A stretch of DNA of 64,000 bases from Saccopteryx bilineata (GCF_036850765.1 NC_089494.1:57739809-57803808); one strand, 5' to 3'. Positions 23,143 to 35,129 are shown, counted from the first letter of the stretch. Notes: generated by a model from the letters alone, not told the origin. Numbers and translations: made by a program.

Positions 23143-23174
<32 letters not shown>

Positions 23175-23297
23175 AGGGGGAAGAGCAGGAAGCATCAACT
23201 CCCAAATGTGCTTTGACCAGGCAAGCCCAGGGTTTCAAATCAGCGACCTCAGCGTTCCAGGTCAATGTTTTATCTACTGTGCCACCACAGGTCAGGC
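23110..23297 (-). mobile_element. SINE (type B)
   Basis: Minus-strand head GCCTGACCTGTGGTGGCAC, GA tract, 'AATGAATAAATTAAAA' tail. TSD CTAGTTCTAAAT / CTAGTTCCAAAT (23098-23109, 23299-23310). Confidence 0.9.
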
Positions 23298-23336
23298 ACT
23301 AGTTCCAAATAACACTTTAAAATACACAGCATATAA

Positions 23337-23734
23337 GCCCTGGCCGGTTGGCTCAGCGGTTAGAGCGTTGGCCTGGCGTGCGGGGGACCCGGGTTCGATT
23401 CCCGGCCAGGGCACATAGGAGAAGCGCCCATTTGCTTCTCCACCCCCACCCCCTCCTTCCTCTCTGTCTCTCTCTTCCCCTCCAGCAGCCAAGGCTCCAT
23501 TGGAGCAAAGATGTCCCGGGCACTGGGGATGGCTCCTTGGCCTCTGCCCCAGGCGCTAGAGTGGCTCTGGTCGCGGCAGAGTGATGCCCCGGAGGGGCAG
23601 AGCATTGCCCCCTGGTGGGCAGAGCAGCGCCCCTGGTGGGCGTGCCGGGTGGATCCCGGTCGGGCGCATGCGGGAGTCTGTCTGACTGTCTCTCCCTGTT
23701 TCCAGCTTCAGAAAAATACAAAAAAAAAAAAAAA
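23337..23734 (+). mobile_element. Long SINE (type A), copy 5
   Basis: Starts GCCCTGGCCGGTTGGCTCAG; B box GGGTTCGATTCCC. TSD ATACACAGCATATA / ATAGACAGCATATA (23322-23335, 23735-23748), inserted 25-40 bp from the preceding SINE. Carries two CCCCTGGTGG modules, the first at 23605-23618. Confidence 0.94.
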
Positions 23735-23948
23735 ATAGACAGCATATAGATAACACAGCAAAATATGAAAATGAATATGGTGATATTATTGGGATAACCT
23801 CAATTTTCCCAACTGTGAAAAGGCTGGACAGGATCTAAAATTCCACTGAATTAATATATTAACAAACCTGTACCCACATCAAATTTAATCATGAATGTAT
23901 GAAATTTTTCTATTTTCTGGAATAAGTTTCCTCACAAAAGGAAGTAAC

Positions 23949-24070
23949 AATTCGACTTTGGGTGATGGGTATGCAACATAATTACATGTCAAAATAACCT
24001 GGAGATGTTTTTTCTGAACATATGTACCCTCATTTATTAATGTCACCCCATTAAAATTAATTTTAAAAAA
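23949..24070 (+). mobile_element. Very short young L1 3' end
   Basis: Its 'ACTTTGGGTGATGGGTATGC' to 'TTAATGTCACCCCATTAAAA' is the reverse complement of the L1 tail at 14700-14820. TSD AAAGGAAGTAAC / AAAGAAAGTAAC (23937-23948, 24068-24079). This is a strongly 5'-truncated insertion of about 120 bp with no coding sequence. Confidence 0.88.
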
Positions 24071-24079
24071 GAAAGTAAC

Positions 24080-24635
24080 CAATCAACTCAATATGACATC
24101 CATTTCTGCTTCATCAAAAGCAATTCCTGAAACCTATGGTCTCACAACTTATTAATGGTGACAACTTGTATTGAATACAGTGGTTTGAATGTTATTCAAT
24201 ACTTGTCACCTATCAGAAATTTTCAGGGGTTGCAGAGAAAGTGGTGGTTTCATAAGGATCACACCAGGGGCCATGATCACATGAGGTGACCCCTAATGTA
24301 CTGCTTAGCTGAAGCTCATACTATTTTAGCAGAAGAGCCAAAATTATTCTAAGACAGAGTTGTGCCATGATCTCAGCAAGCCAGGAATGAAGGGACATCT
24401 AATCCACGCTGACCAGAGACAGTCTACAAGTATTAGCATTAATTATAAGGAACGGGGTAGGACTTATGTCTCTCTGCCTTACCTAAATTTGTTTCTATTC
24501 AAATGGCCTCATGTAACCAATGTTGTCATCTGTGACTTAGATGGCATCTAACTCAGTTACATTTGTTGAACAAAGACCACTGAGTTCCTCTCTAAAATCT
24601 GAAGTGAGGCACTGACAATGTGAATGCAAACGTGT
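24080..24635. other. No recognised feature
   Basis: I see no exon or clear repeat between the short L1 and the next SINE. Confidence 0.4.
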
Positions 24636-24638
24636 CCC

Positions 24639-25030
24639 TTTTTTTTTTTTTCTTCCTGCAGCTGGAAACAGGGAGAGACAGTCAGACAGACTCCCGCATG
24701 CGCCTGACCGGGATCCACCCGGCACGTCCACCAGGGGCGATGCTCTGCCCACCAGGGGGTGATGCTCTGCCCCTCCGGGGCGTCGCTCTGCAGTGACCAG
24801 AGCCACTCTAGCACCTGGGGCAGAGGCCAAGGAGCCATCCCCAGCGCCCGGGCCATCTTTGCTCCAATGGAGCCTTGGCTGCAGGAGGGGAAGAGAGAGA
24901 CAGAGAGGAAGGAGGGGGGGCGGGTGGAGAAGCAAATGGGCGCTTCTCCTATGTGCCCTGGCCGGGAATCGAACCCGGGTCCCCCGCACGCCAGGCCGAC
25001 ACTCTACCGCTGAGCCAACCAGCCAGGGCC
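24639..25030 (-). mobile_element. Long SINE (type A), copy 6
   Basis: Minus-strand start GCCCTGGCTGGTTGGCTCAG with B box GGGTTCGATTCCC. It carries the 'CCACCAGGGGGTGA' module at 24749-24762 (one base off the CTCF-like sequence). I could not find a clear TSD; the right flank is a (TGTT)n tract. The 141- and 150-codon frames are SINE artefacts. Confidence 0.9.
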
Positions 25031-25539
25031 TGTTTGTTTGTTTGTTTTATTTAAATCATCTACCCTGCTTTAAATGTTTTGATTTGGGCTGTTATGCTCA
25101 TTACATCAGCACAACATGGCCCAGGGGCCAGATCTTGCCCTCAAGTTTTATTGGGAGTACAGTCCTACACCTATTTATGTACTGCCTATGGTTGCTGTCA
25201 CTACAACAGCAGAGGTGAGTAGCTGGTAACTCACCCTGTGGCTGATGAATTCCTAAATATTTATCTGGCCCTTTAGAGAGAAAGTTTGCCAATGCCTGCT
25301 AGAAATTACTTACATTAACACTATATTTAAAAAAGGAGAAATGGACTGCTAACATTCTTGGCTCTATACATTTTTGGCAACAATTAAAAAAAAATGATGG
25401 CCAGTTTCCAATATAGTAACTAACAACCAAACAGCTCTGCCCTTGGATCTCCCAGTGCCCAGGGGCCTCTGTGGTGCAGCAGCTCATGTGACCCAGTGTA
25501 GTTTCAACAGAACACTGCTCTTTAGCCTCAGACATTCTT
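25031..25539. other. No recognised feature
   Basis: Begins with a short (TGTTT) tract, then 'GGCCCAGGGGCCAGATCTTGC' text that could be an old hAT fragment, but this is not secure. Confidence 0.35.
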
Positions 25540-25552
25540 AAGAATCCAAAGG

Positions 25553-25763
25553 GCCTGGCCTGTGGTGGCGCAGTGGATAGAGCACCGACCTGGAATGCTG
25601 AGGGCACCAGTTTGAAGTCCTGGGCTTGCCCGGTCAAGGCACATACGACAAGCAATCAATGAACAACTAAACTGAAGCAACTATAAGTTGATACTTCTCA
25701 CTCCGCTGTCCCTCTCTCTCCTCTCTCATAAAATCAATAAATAAACATCTTAAAAAACAAAAA
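25553..25763 (+). mobile_element. SINE (type B)
   Basis: Starts GCCTGTGGTGGCGCAGTGG after GCCTGG. The tail 'AAAATCAATAAATAAACATC' is the type B 3' end. TSD AAGAATCCAAAGG (25540-25552, 25764-25776), perfect. Confidence 0.92.
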
Positions 25764-25776
25764 AAGAATCCAAAGG

Positions 25777-26751
25777 ATAAATGCATAGGCATAGGACTAT
25801 GAGAAAGCCCATTTCTTTCTGCTCAGAGTCCAGCATTTCAAGGTGAAATCAGACAACAAGCAGCACACTCACAGATGGCAGCTGCCACCATTATTTGTAG
25901 TCTGACCCGGACAATGCAGTAGAGCTAGAATACAGAAACTGTCTCCACTCGCACCAGTGCCTATGAGGACACTGTCACTGCTATAGGAATTCAGAATTTA
26001 AAACAGAGCTCTGTGGCTTCACCGCCTTGGGCAGGAAGAGTGCATGATCAGAAAGAACAACTATCTTCAAAACTGAAACTAATGTGAGCTTTACAAGATC
26101 CCAACCTAGGTGCCTTGGAGGATGAATCAGACTGCCAGAATGACATATTACAGGCTCTGGGGGGGCTTGTGCTGGGTCCTGCCTCCTCTGCAGTGATTAA
26201 GCACAAAGGGCCCCTATAATCTCCTTCCTGCTCCCATGAAGAGCCCTTACAAGCAGAAATGGCACACTCACAGTTGATCAAATGTCATGCCATAGAAAAT
26301 TAAACACAGATATTCCTCCAGTTGGGAGGAGCAGGAATTAAAAACAACAACAACAACAACAAAAAACCCCATAGTAACTGTTGCTGTTTGACTTTACAAT
26401 ATTGACAAAGTAGATGACTTACCAAAATAAATAAATAAATGAAAATTTAAGAACTGGGTCTAATTCAATCCTTGAACCCCTATTAGGGATCACAGTGGGG
26501 TGTCCCAGAGAGCCGAAAGGAGAGCAGTGGCTCGTTCTGCCCTCCGCTGAGCCTTTCTCCTCAGTATCATCTTCCCTTCCGCTTCCTGTTTGCCTAATGA
26601 TGGGTCCTGTGTCTGAAGTCTTTAGGCCTCCGCTGGACAAACCTGGGGACTCAAATACACATCCACACCCCTGGACAGGAGAAAAGGCATCTCAACTCAG
26701 CTCAAATCCATGTGAAGCCAGAGTTCAATATTTATCTCTTCTTTTTAATTT
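25777..26751. other. Mostly unassigned; a (CAA)n tract
   Basis: (CAA)n at about 26343-26361 and (AATA)n near 26427-26440. Frames at 26048-26281 and 26495-26761 have no domain I recognise. Confidence 0.4.
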
Positions 26752-26764
26752 AAATATTTGATGA

Positions 26765-26949
26765 GCGTGGCCTGCGGCAGTGCAATGGATAGAGCAGAGC
26801 CATCGACCTGGGATGCTGAGGTTATATATGACAGAAAAGCAACGGACAACTAGGGTAAAGCAATTATGAGTTGATACTTCTCGCTTCCCCCTTCCTCTCT
26901 TGGTAAAATCAAGAAATAAAATGTTTATTAAAAAATTAAATAAATAAAT
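26765..26949 (+). mobile_element. SINE (type B), internally deleted
   Basis: 'GCCTGCGGCAGTGCAATGG' head, body shortened after 'GATGCTGAGG', tail (AAAT)n. TSD AAATATTTGATGA (26752-26764, 26950-26962), perfect. Confidence 0.85.
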
Positions 26950-27078
26950 AAATATTTGATGAATGTTTACTATGTGCCAGGGATTATGCTTAGGGTTGAG
27001 TTCAAGGGTGAACATAATGATACAGTCATAGGGCACACTACTAGTCAAGGTAGATATCAGATAAACAATTCCATAGAG

Positions 27079-27388
27079 CAGGGGTCCAGAACCTATGGCT
27101 CGCGAGCCAGATGATGGCTGCATCTGGCTCACAGACAAATCTTTAATAAAAATAATAATAACGTTAAAAATATAAAACATTCTCATGTATTACAATCCAT
27201 TCATTTCCTACCGCTCATGTTCATGGTTGTGGATGGCTGGAGCCAATCACAGCTGTCCTTCGGGACAACAGCAAATTTTTATTGGATAATGCGTAACATA
27301 CACAGGTTGTTGTATGGCTCTCACGAAATTACATTTTAAAATATGTGGCATTCATGGCTCTCTCAGCCAAAAAGGTTCCCGACCCCTG
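27079..27388. mobile_element. Non-autonomous hAT transposon (family C), 310 bp
   Basis: Ends CAGGGGTCCAGAACC and GGTTCCCGACCCCTG form imperfect inverted repeats. The perfect 8-bp TSD CCATAGAG is at 27071-27078 and 27389-27396. Confidence 0.95.
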
Positions 27389-27529
27389 CCATAGAGTCTA
27401 GGATTATATCATAAATGAGTCCCAGCTTAAGGTTGTAAGTCTATAAACTGTACAGCACTGTGAAGGTAAAGAGCTGGAGTCTAAAGTAAGGAGGAATCTT
27501 CATTCATATTCCCAGGATCTGAGAAGGCT

Positions 27530-28000
27530 TCTGCTCTAAGTGACAAGACGGACTGTGAGGGTACTATGCTAAGTGAAACAAGCCAGACAGAGAAAGGCAA
27601 GTACCCTATGACTTCACTTATATGTGGAATCTAAAGGATAAAGTAAACAAACAAAATTGAAACAGACTCATAGACACATAGAGCAGGAAAAACACCCATG
27701 AAAGAAAAATCAGAATAAAACCAAACAACTGTTGAAATTTCTCTGCCTGACCTGTGGTGGCGCAGTGGATAAAGCGTCGACCTGGAAATGCTGAGGTCGC
27801 CGGTTCGAAACCCTGGGCTTGCCTGGTCAAGGCACATATGGGAGTTGATGCTTTCAGCTCCTCCCCCCTTCTCTCTCTCTCTCTCTTTCTCTCTCCTCTC
27901 CCTCTCTCTCCTTTCTATAAATGAATAAATAAAATAAAATAAATTAAAAAATATTAAAAAAAAAAATTAAAAAAAAAAAAAAAAAAGAAATTTCTCCCCA
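27530..28000 (+). repeat. L1 3' region around a SINE
   Basis: 'ATGCTAAGTGAAACAAGCCAG', 'CTATGACTTCACTTATATGTG' and 'GAAACAGACTCATAGACACAT' are standard L1 ORF2-end/3' UTR text, cut by the SINE at 27745-27986. Confidence 0.7.
27745..27986 (+). mobile_element. SINE (type B)
   Basis: GCCTGACCTGTGGTGGCGCA head, 'GGTCGCCGGTTCGAAACCC' B-box region, (CT)n and an A-rich tail. TSD GAAATTTCTC (27734-27743 or so, and 27987-27996). Confidence 0.92.
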
Positions 28001-28312
28001 CCAAAAACACCATGAAGCAAAAGAAAACTGCAACACAACACTCCATACTGAATTAAATATCCTCATACAAGCAACTGGCAAATTAAAAAACATCTAGGAT
28101 CAGAGATATAAAAAAAAACCATAAGAAATGGGCAAAAACAATAAAGGAAGAAATGCAACGAGTCGATTGAATGCAACAAAGAAGACAAAGAAAAATACAA
28201 AAGTATTTCTTCTTCCAAACTGAGGAATAAGTTATGAGGTGCCCCAGAAAACATAAATTTAGGTTAAAATTTAATAAGGGGCATAGAAGAAAAGCAGAAA
28301 AACAAAAAGTAG
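28000..28312. other. A-rich unassigned sequence
   Basis: A-rich text without a recognised repeat family or gene. Confidence 0.35.
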
Positions 28313-28678
28313 TGTCGCACTGACAACAAATTACTCGGAGACCAGATGACAGACTCCGAGGGGCTGAGGGGAGGCAACAGCCCCGGTCCGCAGATCCAAG
28401 GACTGCAGCCCCGTCCCAGCCTTCCTCGGGTGTTTATTAGCCAGTACAAATAACTCATAGAAGCAGATAGAAGTTCTCAGCGGATGAAGTAAAAGATAAG
28501 AAACATGCTGACTCCTGATCTCTGTTCAAGAGCCTAAACATTTCTGTTACTGGATCTTATCCTGCTGTTTTGCTGTTTCCAGCAAGCACTGTTTCTAGTA
28601 TGGGTCAGAGAGGTCCCTGGACTCTCATCGGCTCAGGGCTTTCGCCCTAGGATGCTGCTCTGTCTCTAATTCTTCACA
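28313..28678 (-). mobile_element. Solo LTR of an ERV2 (class II)-like retrovirus
   Basis: The minus strand runs TGTGAAG ... GCGACA (TG...CA). A promoter-like A/T stretch is followed by a 'TAATAAACACC' polyadenylation region and a U5 of the kind seen in class II (ERVK-like) LTRs. No gag, pol or env flanks it, so it is likely a recombined solo LTR. I did not find a matching 6-bp TSD (AAGTAG and GCATAT flank it). The 64-codon frame at 28264-28458 lies in the LTR and is not a gene. Confidence 0.65.
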
Positions 28679-28799
28679 GCATATTCCTACAAAGCAGGAA
28701 ACAGTAAAGAGCTGGAGCATTTGGGAAATGGTGAGAAGTTGAGTGTATAATAGCATGGGACCAAGTCACAGGGAGATAAAGTTGACACGCAAGACTGGA

Positions 28800-29870
28800 A
28801 CCACATTCATTCATTCCACAAATATTTTTGAGTGTGTTCTGTGTGCAGGGCACTGTTGCTAGTGATTGTGAGTAGAGCTGGCTCTTGTCCTGCAGGGAAG
28901 ACAAATGGGAGACAGGGACCTTTAATCAGGAGAGTGATATAATCAGAATAAATTGAGAGGAGGTAACCCTAGAAGCGAAATGAAAGACTTTCTGGAGTGA
29001 GGCAAGACAAAGGGAAGCTAATTAGGAGGCTATAATAAATCATTCTGAGATAAACGCATCAAGGTTTCCTGATGACCCCATATAAAGACGACACCAAGGC
29101 TTCTATTTTGGGAAACTGGAGAATGATTCCATAGTAGATAGAAAGAATTTCTACTCCCTTTTGGGCATAGTGTGATATGCTATCTAGAGACTGGAGCCTC
29201 GGGAGAGTGTGGGAACCGGAGCTCTTAGAGGTGGTCATCTTTTTGGTGGTTCAAGCAGCTACTGGATATGAAAAAATGGCCCATAATTAATTCAGTTTTC
29301 ATGCCTCAGAGCAACATGAACAACTCTGGGGCTCCCTATTTAAGAGGTAGAGAGGAGGGAGGGCACTGAAGATACCAAGCAGCTGCAGGAATGCAGCCAA
29401 AGAGAAGACACCCAGAAGCCGCAGGAGGAGACACTCTGGAATCGGTGGCTGGTCCACAGGGTGACTGGGCAGAGACCAAAGAGAGGAAAGACTGGAAAAC
29501 GGGAACTCAGACGTCACTGACGGTCTTGCTGATAAGCAATTCCAGGTTGAGGATTGAATGTCATTCATAAAGAAGATTCAGGAAACACTCTCACAGTGAA
29601 GGGAACAAGGAAGATAGAGGAAGGAAACAGGCGACCCAGGACACAGAGGGAAGTTGGATCAAGGGTGAAATGCGAGTGGAAACACAGGTGAGAAGCAGTG
29701 GTAAGGTCAGAACTGCATAAACGTGGAGAAGAGGATATAACTGATGGAATGCAAAGAAGAAGGGGCCAGGCTCTGGATAGAAGCTCCAGGGCAGCTTTCA
29801 GGGTGTCTTCTGACAGTGTGAGAGTGGGGGGTGTAGGGGCTGTGTGTAGGGTGCCACAGGCCAGCCTCCC
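28800..29870 (+). repeat. Probable L2 remnant
   Basis: 'CATTCATTCCACAAATATTTTTGAG', 'TGTGTGCAGGGCACTGTTGCT' and 'GGAGGCTATAATAAATCATTC' follow L2. The text to 29870 looks similar in style but the match is poor. Confidence 0.4.
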
Positions 29871-29939
29871 AGTGTTCACATGAACATCTCTCCTTCCTCT
29901 GACTTCCTAGAAGCTGTACTCAGCCTTGGGGCTTCACAT

Positions 29940-30125
29940 GCCAGTTCTGTCGCTTACCACCTATCCCCCGTTAACACATAACTCATCTGAAGATCAGTTT
30001 TGTCATCGGTAAATTAAGTCTAATAATACCAGTCACACACATCGCTACCTATTTACTTCATAGGGTTGTTGTGAGGTCTGAAAGCACAGCATATATCTGG
30101 AAGCACCTTGACGGCCAAACAGCCC
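29940..30125 (+). repeat. MIR SINE
   Basis: 'TGTCGCTTACCACCTATC', 'AACTCATCTGAAGATCAGTTT' and 'ATAGGGTTGTTGTGAGGTCTG' match MIR. Confidence 0.75.
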
Positions 30126-30311
30126 TAGATATAAAGCATAGATCTAACTATTGCACATGCACTTGTTTCTCACTAAAAGCAGTATCTGTTCAGTCTCTGT
30201 GCATCCCACACAAGGTCTCACACAGTATTTTGTGCAGGTGCTTACTGCACACTGACTCGGTCTAAGCGCCAGCGTCCCTTTATGAAAGGCATGGGACTGA
30301 ATTGTTTAAAT

Positions 30312-30609
30312 CAGTGGTCCCCAACCTTTTTTGGGCCACGGACTGGTTTAATGTCAGAAAATATTTTCACGGACCAGCCTTTAGGGTGGGACGGATAAAG
30401 GTATCACGTGACCGAGACAAGCGTCAAGAGTGAGTCTTAGATGGATGTAACAGAGGGAATCTGGTCATTTTTTTAAAAATAAAACATCGTTCAGACTTAA
30501 ATATAAATAAAACGGAAATAATGTAAGTTATTTATTCTTTCTCTGCGGACTGGTACCAAATGGCCCACAGACCGGTACCGGTCCGCGGCCCAGGGGTTGG
30601 GGACCACTG
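30312..30609. mobile_element. Non-autonomous hAT transposon (family D), 298 bp
   Basis: Ends CAGTGGTCCCCAACC and GGTTGGGGACCACTG are perfect 15-bp inverted repeats. The perfect 8-bp TSD GTTTAAAT is at 30304-30311 and 30610-30617. Confidence 0.97.
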
Positions 30610-30619
30610 GTTTAAATGG

Positions 30620-31515
30620 TCCACACCAGGACACAATGAGACCATCATATTCAAACCTGTGCTGGGTTCCCAGCCAGATTTTAGTAAGACTCTTAGTAAA
30701 CAACAGAGTTTGACACTTTGTAACAGCATTTTCTAATTAGCAGAAGTGCAATTATGAAAAGGTTGCCATATGTGAAGAGTCAATGATTTATTTCTAATTG
30801 AGAAGAAAACAGTAAGAAAATATGTTGCAAGTGCATTCAGCCATTGGATCTAGAAAAGGCAACAGGAGAAAATCAATTACTATATCTGAGGTAGGAGACA
30901 GTACTCCCCATGTAGCTATCACACAGTTGAAACTCACTAGCAGTGGGCGACACACCTGAGTTTCGTGGAATCATCAACTAAGAAGATGCCACAGTCAAAC
31001 CCATCCTGTCATTTCGCATGCACGTCCCTGTTACCTCTGAAACAGAGCATACTTTGGAAAAGTACAGTTTAATATGCTGCCACAGCCTTACTGACCATTC
31101 AGTCAAAATTGTTTTCTTACAGTGTAATACGGCATCTGTAACTTAGCACTTCGGCGGGGAGGGGAATAACACATGTGGAGAAAAAAAAGCTTTTTTTCAC
31201 TACCAAAGCAGCAAATTACTTTTGCTCCTCTACATGGTACAGTAAAGCTCATACATTTAAAATAACCCAGAGAAGTTCTTTTTTTTTTTCATGTAAGGGA
31301 AGTCTCAGGGGTGATTTAAAATTAAATTGTTAACCAAGTGTCGAGAACCATGAAACGAGCCTAACTGGTAGTCTGTGTCTGAACACAAACCTCAAGATAT
31401 TCAGAATAAAATCATATAGTAGTAGCACCAACTACTGAATGTCTTTAATTGAAGAAAGCTAGGTACTATCTTTAACACTCCAGGGGAAAATGCTAGAAAT
31501 GCGATATTATTCATA
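30620..31515. other. No recognised feature
   Basis: AT-rich text with T and A runs near 31170-31290. No gene or repeat family identified. Confidence 0.35.
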
Positions 31516-31519
31516 TTCT

Positions 31520-32345
31520 CTTTTTATAAAGATATACTCACTTATTCATTTGTGCAACAGAATGAGCCCTTATTATGTGTCAGATATAGTACTAGGAATT
31601 GAGGTTATGGTGTTAAACCAAACAAGCTTGTCCTTATTTTCATGGTCTTATAGTCCAATGAGAAAAAGGAAAAAAAAATTAAATCAATAGTTAAGCATAT
31701 GATTACATGCTAGAAGGAAAAGAACATGGTATGAGAAAAAAACAAGAAAAGACCTGACGTAACTTGAGAGGAAGAGAAAGCTTCTCAGAGGAATGAGTTT
31801 AAGTCAAGACTGAGGCCACAGTGGAGGAGACACTTCAGATAGAGGGGACAGTGGGTGCAAAGGCGACGAGAAGGAGCTGGGCATGGAGCGTGCAAAGGAC
31901 AGAAGCCATGACGTGAGGCGGTAGTGGCAGGCAGGAGCCAGATCTTTCAGAGACAAATAAAGGATTTCAGTTTTGTCTTAGCTTTCCTTTTCCAAATGCA
32001 ATGGGAGGTGGTGAAAGACTTAAATAGAGCAGCAACCGGATCAGATTTGTATTTTTAAAGAATGGATGGAGGAGCATAAGAAGTGGGAAAGCTATACAAT
32101 GGAAATGAGAGAAGAGGATGAGTTGGGATGTATTTTCAAGATGAATGGATTAGGACTGTTCTGTATGGGTCAGGGGTGCAGTGAGGGAGAGGGGCATCCA
32201 AGAGGATCTGGGTTTCCGGCTGGAGCAGCAGACTGAAAGGAGAGAGGTATCTCATTCGAAGACAGGAACACAATAGGAGGCACAGGCTTAGTTGGTAGGG
32301 AGATCCAATGAGACCTCCAGATGGAAATGTCAAATAAGCGGTAAG
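31520..32345 (+). repeat. L2 LINE remnant
   Basis: 'GAGCCCTTATTATGTGTCAG', 'AAAGCTTCTCAGAGGAATGAG', 'GGGTGCAAAGGCGACGAGAAG' and 'AGCAGCAACCGGATCAGATTT' follow L2 3' region in order. Confidence 0.65.
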
Positions 32346-32866
32346 ATTAAGCAAAACAAATGTATTTACGTGTGCCCTTTCACTTTTAAGATCTAGATTA
32401 GTAGCTCAACCTAATAAAGGCTGTTCAGTCTTCTTTGAAGGAGTCGTTGCCAGCCCCTCACTCACCTCCACAGTCTATTCCCATGCAAAGGAGCAGGCCC
32501 ATGAGATGGGAACTCAGGTCTTAAGAACTGTGAACGGCAATCACTCTCAAGTATAACATTAACTTATACTTGAATGTTAATCACTCTTAATTAACATTCT
32601 GAGAAAGCAAAGAAGTCTTTGTAACAAACCAACGACACGGTTACAGATTTTACAAATTTTTATGTTATCAATTTTATATACCTTTATAAATAATGTACTT
32701 ATAAAAATGTATTAGTAATATATATTATATACAAATATAACCTTAATGGTTTTGTAAATAAAACTTATATAAGAAAATATGGGTAAATTTTTGAAGGTTT
32801 TATGTATACATATATATCGTGTATATGGTTTCATAGCTGTGTTGTAAAGCGTCTTAAAATTATAAC
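32345..32866. other. Unassigned, AT-rich
   Basis: Very AT-rich from about 32640 to 32866 with partial palindromes ('TAATATATATTATATA'). Nothing coding. Confidence 0.4.
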
Positions 32867-32867
32867 T

Positions 32868-33175
32868 TTTTTTTTAGTGAGACAGACAGACAGGAAGGGA
32901 TAAAGATGAGAAGCACCAACTCATAGTTCATTGATTGATTTCTCATCTGTGCCTTGACGGGGGGGGGGGGGGGGGGGGAGGCGGCTCCAGCAGAGCCAGT
33001 GACCCTTTGGCTCAAGCCAGTGACCTTGGTCTTCAAGCCAGCGACCTTTGGGCTCAAGTCAATGACCATGGGATCATGTCTATGATCCTGCGCTCAAGCC
33101 AGTGACCTCGGGGTTTCAAACCTGGGTCTTCAGCATTCCAGGCTGACGTTCTATCCCCTGCACCACCAGACAGGC
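32868..33175 (-). mobile_element. SINE (type C) with a G-run
   Basis: The minus strand begins 'GCCTGTCTGGTGGTGCAGGGG' and has repeated 'GGCTTGAGC' units. A 20-base G run (32959-32978) replaces the usual CAAG...GG stretch. Flanks 'ATAACTTTTT' and 'ATAATTTTTA' suggest a weak TSD. Confidence 0.8.
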
Positions 33176-33207
33176 ATAATTTTTAATGTTTAAAACAGGA
33201 CTTAGAT

Positions 33208-33667
33208 CAGTGGTTTTTCAACTGCTGGTCCACGGACTGCTGGTGGTCTGCCAGAAATTTTGTGACAGTCTCAGAAAGATTTAACCAGCTGATACTATAT
33301 GAAGATTATAGAGCCAACAATCTTAGTTGAATTTGCTTTTGCTTTGGTTGATTGCCACTTATCAGCCGGTATCATCAATAAATATACTAATGAGGTTGTC
33401 CTAGATACCTTTGAAAATTACAGGCTCATTCGAACAACGTTTTACACTGTGCAGAACATTTGCAAATCATGCACAATAGACCAAACGCATTCAGACAAAC
33501 TTATCTTGTATTTGATTCAGCACACATGCGGAGTTCAGAAATCAAGCAGCAGCTTGTACTGTGTTGCTCTATTATGCACAGTATGGTAAAAGTTTATTTG
33601 TTCTGTGTTTCTATTTCCAGCTAGCTAGGTCACTGGTCCCCAAGTGTAAATAGGTTGAAAACCACTG
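33208..33667. mobile_element. Non-autonomous hAT transposon (family J), 460 bp
   Basis: Ends CAGTGGTTTTTCAAC and GTTGAAAACCACTG are inverted repeats. Flanks ACTTAGAT (33200-33207) and GCTTAGAT (33668-33675) match 7/8. A 96-codon frame (33299-33589, +) starts inside and is not recognised as transposase. Either a MITE or a very short deletion derivative. Confidence 0.9.
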
Positions 33668-33675
33668 GCTTAGAT

Positions 33676-34244
33676 GGTTAAGCAGCAGACTCATCTACTG
33701 TTTCTTTAATAAAAAATTAAGGCATAAACTCTATTCACACTGGGGCCAACTGGTAATATTTTGAAAAGCACCACAAAATGGTAAGAAATCATTGACTGAA
33801 TCAACCATTGATTCATGGTTTCCATTGAAAAGAACTCTGTTTCGGATCCCTGGGTTGAATTTTGTTTTTCTAACTAAATTGCCATGATTCAAAATTCTTA
33901 GTTCACTCAAAACTTCCCCTGGTATAAATAAGAGAAAAATTGCAGAAGCAGGCCCACCACGCTTAGTTTCTGGTAGGGTGACATTTAACACCAGCAAGAA
34001 TGCCAAATAAAGAGATGATGTCACCCATATTTGCTGATTCATGAGGAAAGGGGGAACAGGAGGAGGAGACAGTGCAGCCAAGAGAGATGTGGGAATTGTG
34101 ATTACCTTTTACCGGAACGTGGCTGCTGAGCTAGACAGCCGCTCAGAAAGGTTACTGCAGCCAGTACAGAAAGGAAGGAAAGGTAGTTTTTTTGTGAATA
34201 TGATCAAAAGAGTCTGATCATATTGGGTAAGCCCACAAGGAAAA
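33676..34244. other. Unassigned sequence
   Basis: The minus frame 33731-34081 (116 codons) is the longest here but I recognise no domain. No repeat family identified. Confidence 0.35.
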
Positions 34245-34254
34245 GGCAGAGTTT

Positions 34255-34453
34255 GGGGCCCTGGCTGAGTGGCTACATGGACAAAGCACTGACCTGGCAT
34301 GCCAGAGGTCACCGCACATATGAGAAGCCATCAATGAATACACAACTGAATGGACCAACAATGTGAAACGAGTTGATGCTTCTCTCTCTTCCTCCCCTCC
34401 TCCTCTCTCTCTCTCCCTCTCTCTCTCTCTCTTTCAAATCAATGAAAAAATAG
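34255..34453 (+). mobile_element. Short SINE with type-A-like head
   Basis: 'GGGGCCCTGGCTGAGTGGC' head with a shortened body, CT tract and 'AAATCAATGAAAAAA' tail. TSD GGCAGAGTTT (34245-34254, 34454-34463), perfect. Confidence 0.88.
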
Positions 34454-34463
34454 GGCAGAGTTT

Positions 34464-35125
34464 TAGCTGTGAAAGACTGAGACCAAGTGTTGCCTGTTCT
34501 TCTGAATGTATATTTTCCACATCTAATCCACTTAAAACCATAGCTTCTCAATCACACTTTCTCAGAATATGCTTTTAAATCATCTTAAAGCCACTCTTTC
34601 CCAATGCAATCCTATTAATTTGAGACAACTTTATAGGATATTGCTTGAAAAATCACAAAACAAAACGTTTGAAATGGTCAATATACAATACATGGCAACA
34701 GAATTTCTCAAATGTGTATCTGTGCTCTCTGTGCTTAACTGCCTGGAAACAGAACGGTGTGCCATCCATACGCATCCATGCAGGGGACCATTAGTGCTAT
34801 TGCAGTATCAAGTCAAAACGAGTTAAATATTCAATCATAAGTCTTACCATTTCACAGAACTCAATCCCTACAGTGAAGAAAAGCAAAAACTGAATATAAT
34901 CCATTGTTGTCACAGCATTGATTCAATCATTATTTCTTGACTACCCACTACAGATAACTGTGTGAGACACGAGGGGTAAGAGCCTTGATTACTGAAATCA
35001 AAATTAGAACACTGTCTGAGAAGTATAGATGGGTCTGTGGGCACAATTAGGAATGATACTGGTATATAAACAATAATAGCAATGATAAACAAAAAGTTTT
35101 ATTAAGTGATTATTATGTGACTGGT
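34464..35125. other. No recognised feature
   Basis: No gene or clear repeat seen. Confidence 0.35.
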
Positions 35126-35129
35126 TCTC

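Noticed and set aside
33299..33589. 96-codon frame inside a hAT
   Set aside because: No transposase motif recognised, and it is bounded by a 460-bp element too short to be autonomous.
33731..34081. 116-codon minus-strand frame
   Set aside because: No recognisable domain; kept only as unassigned sequence.
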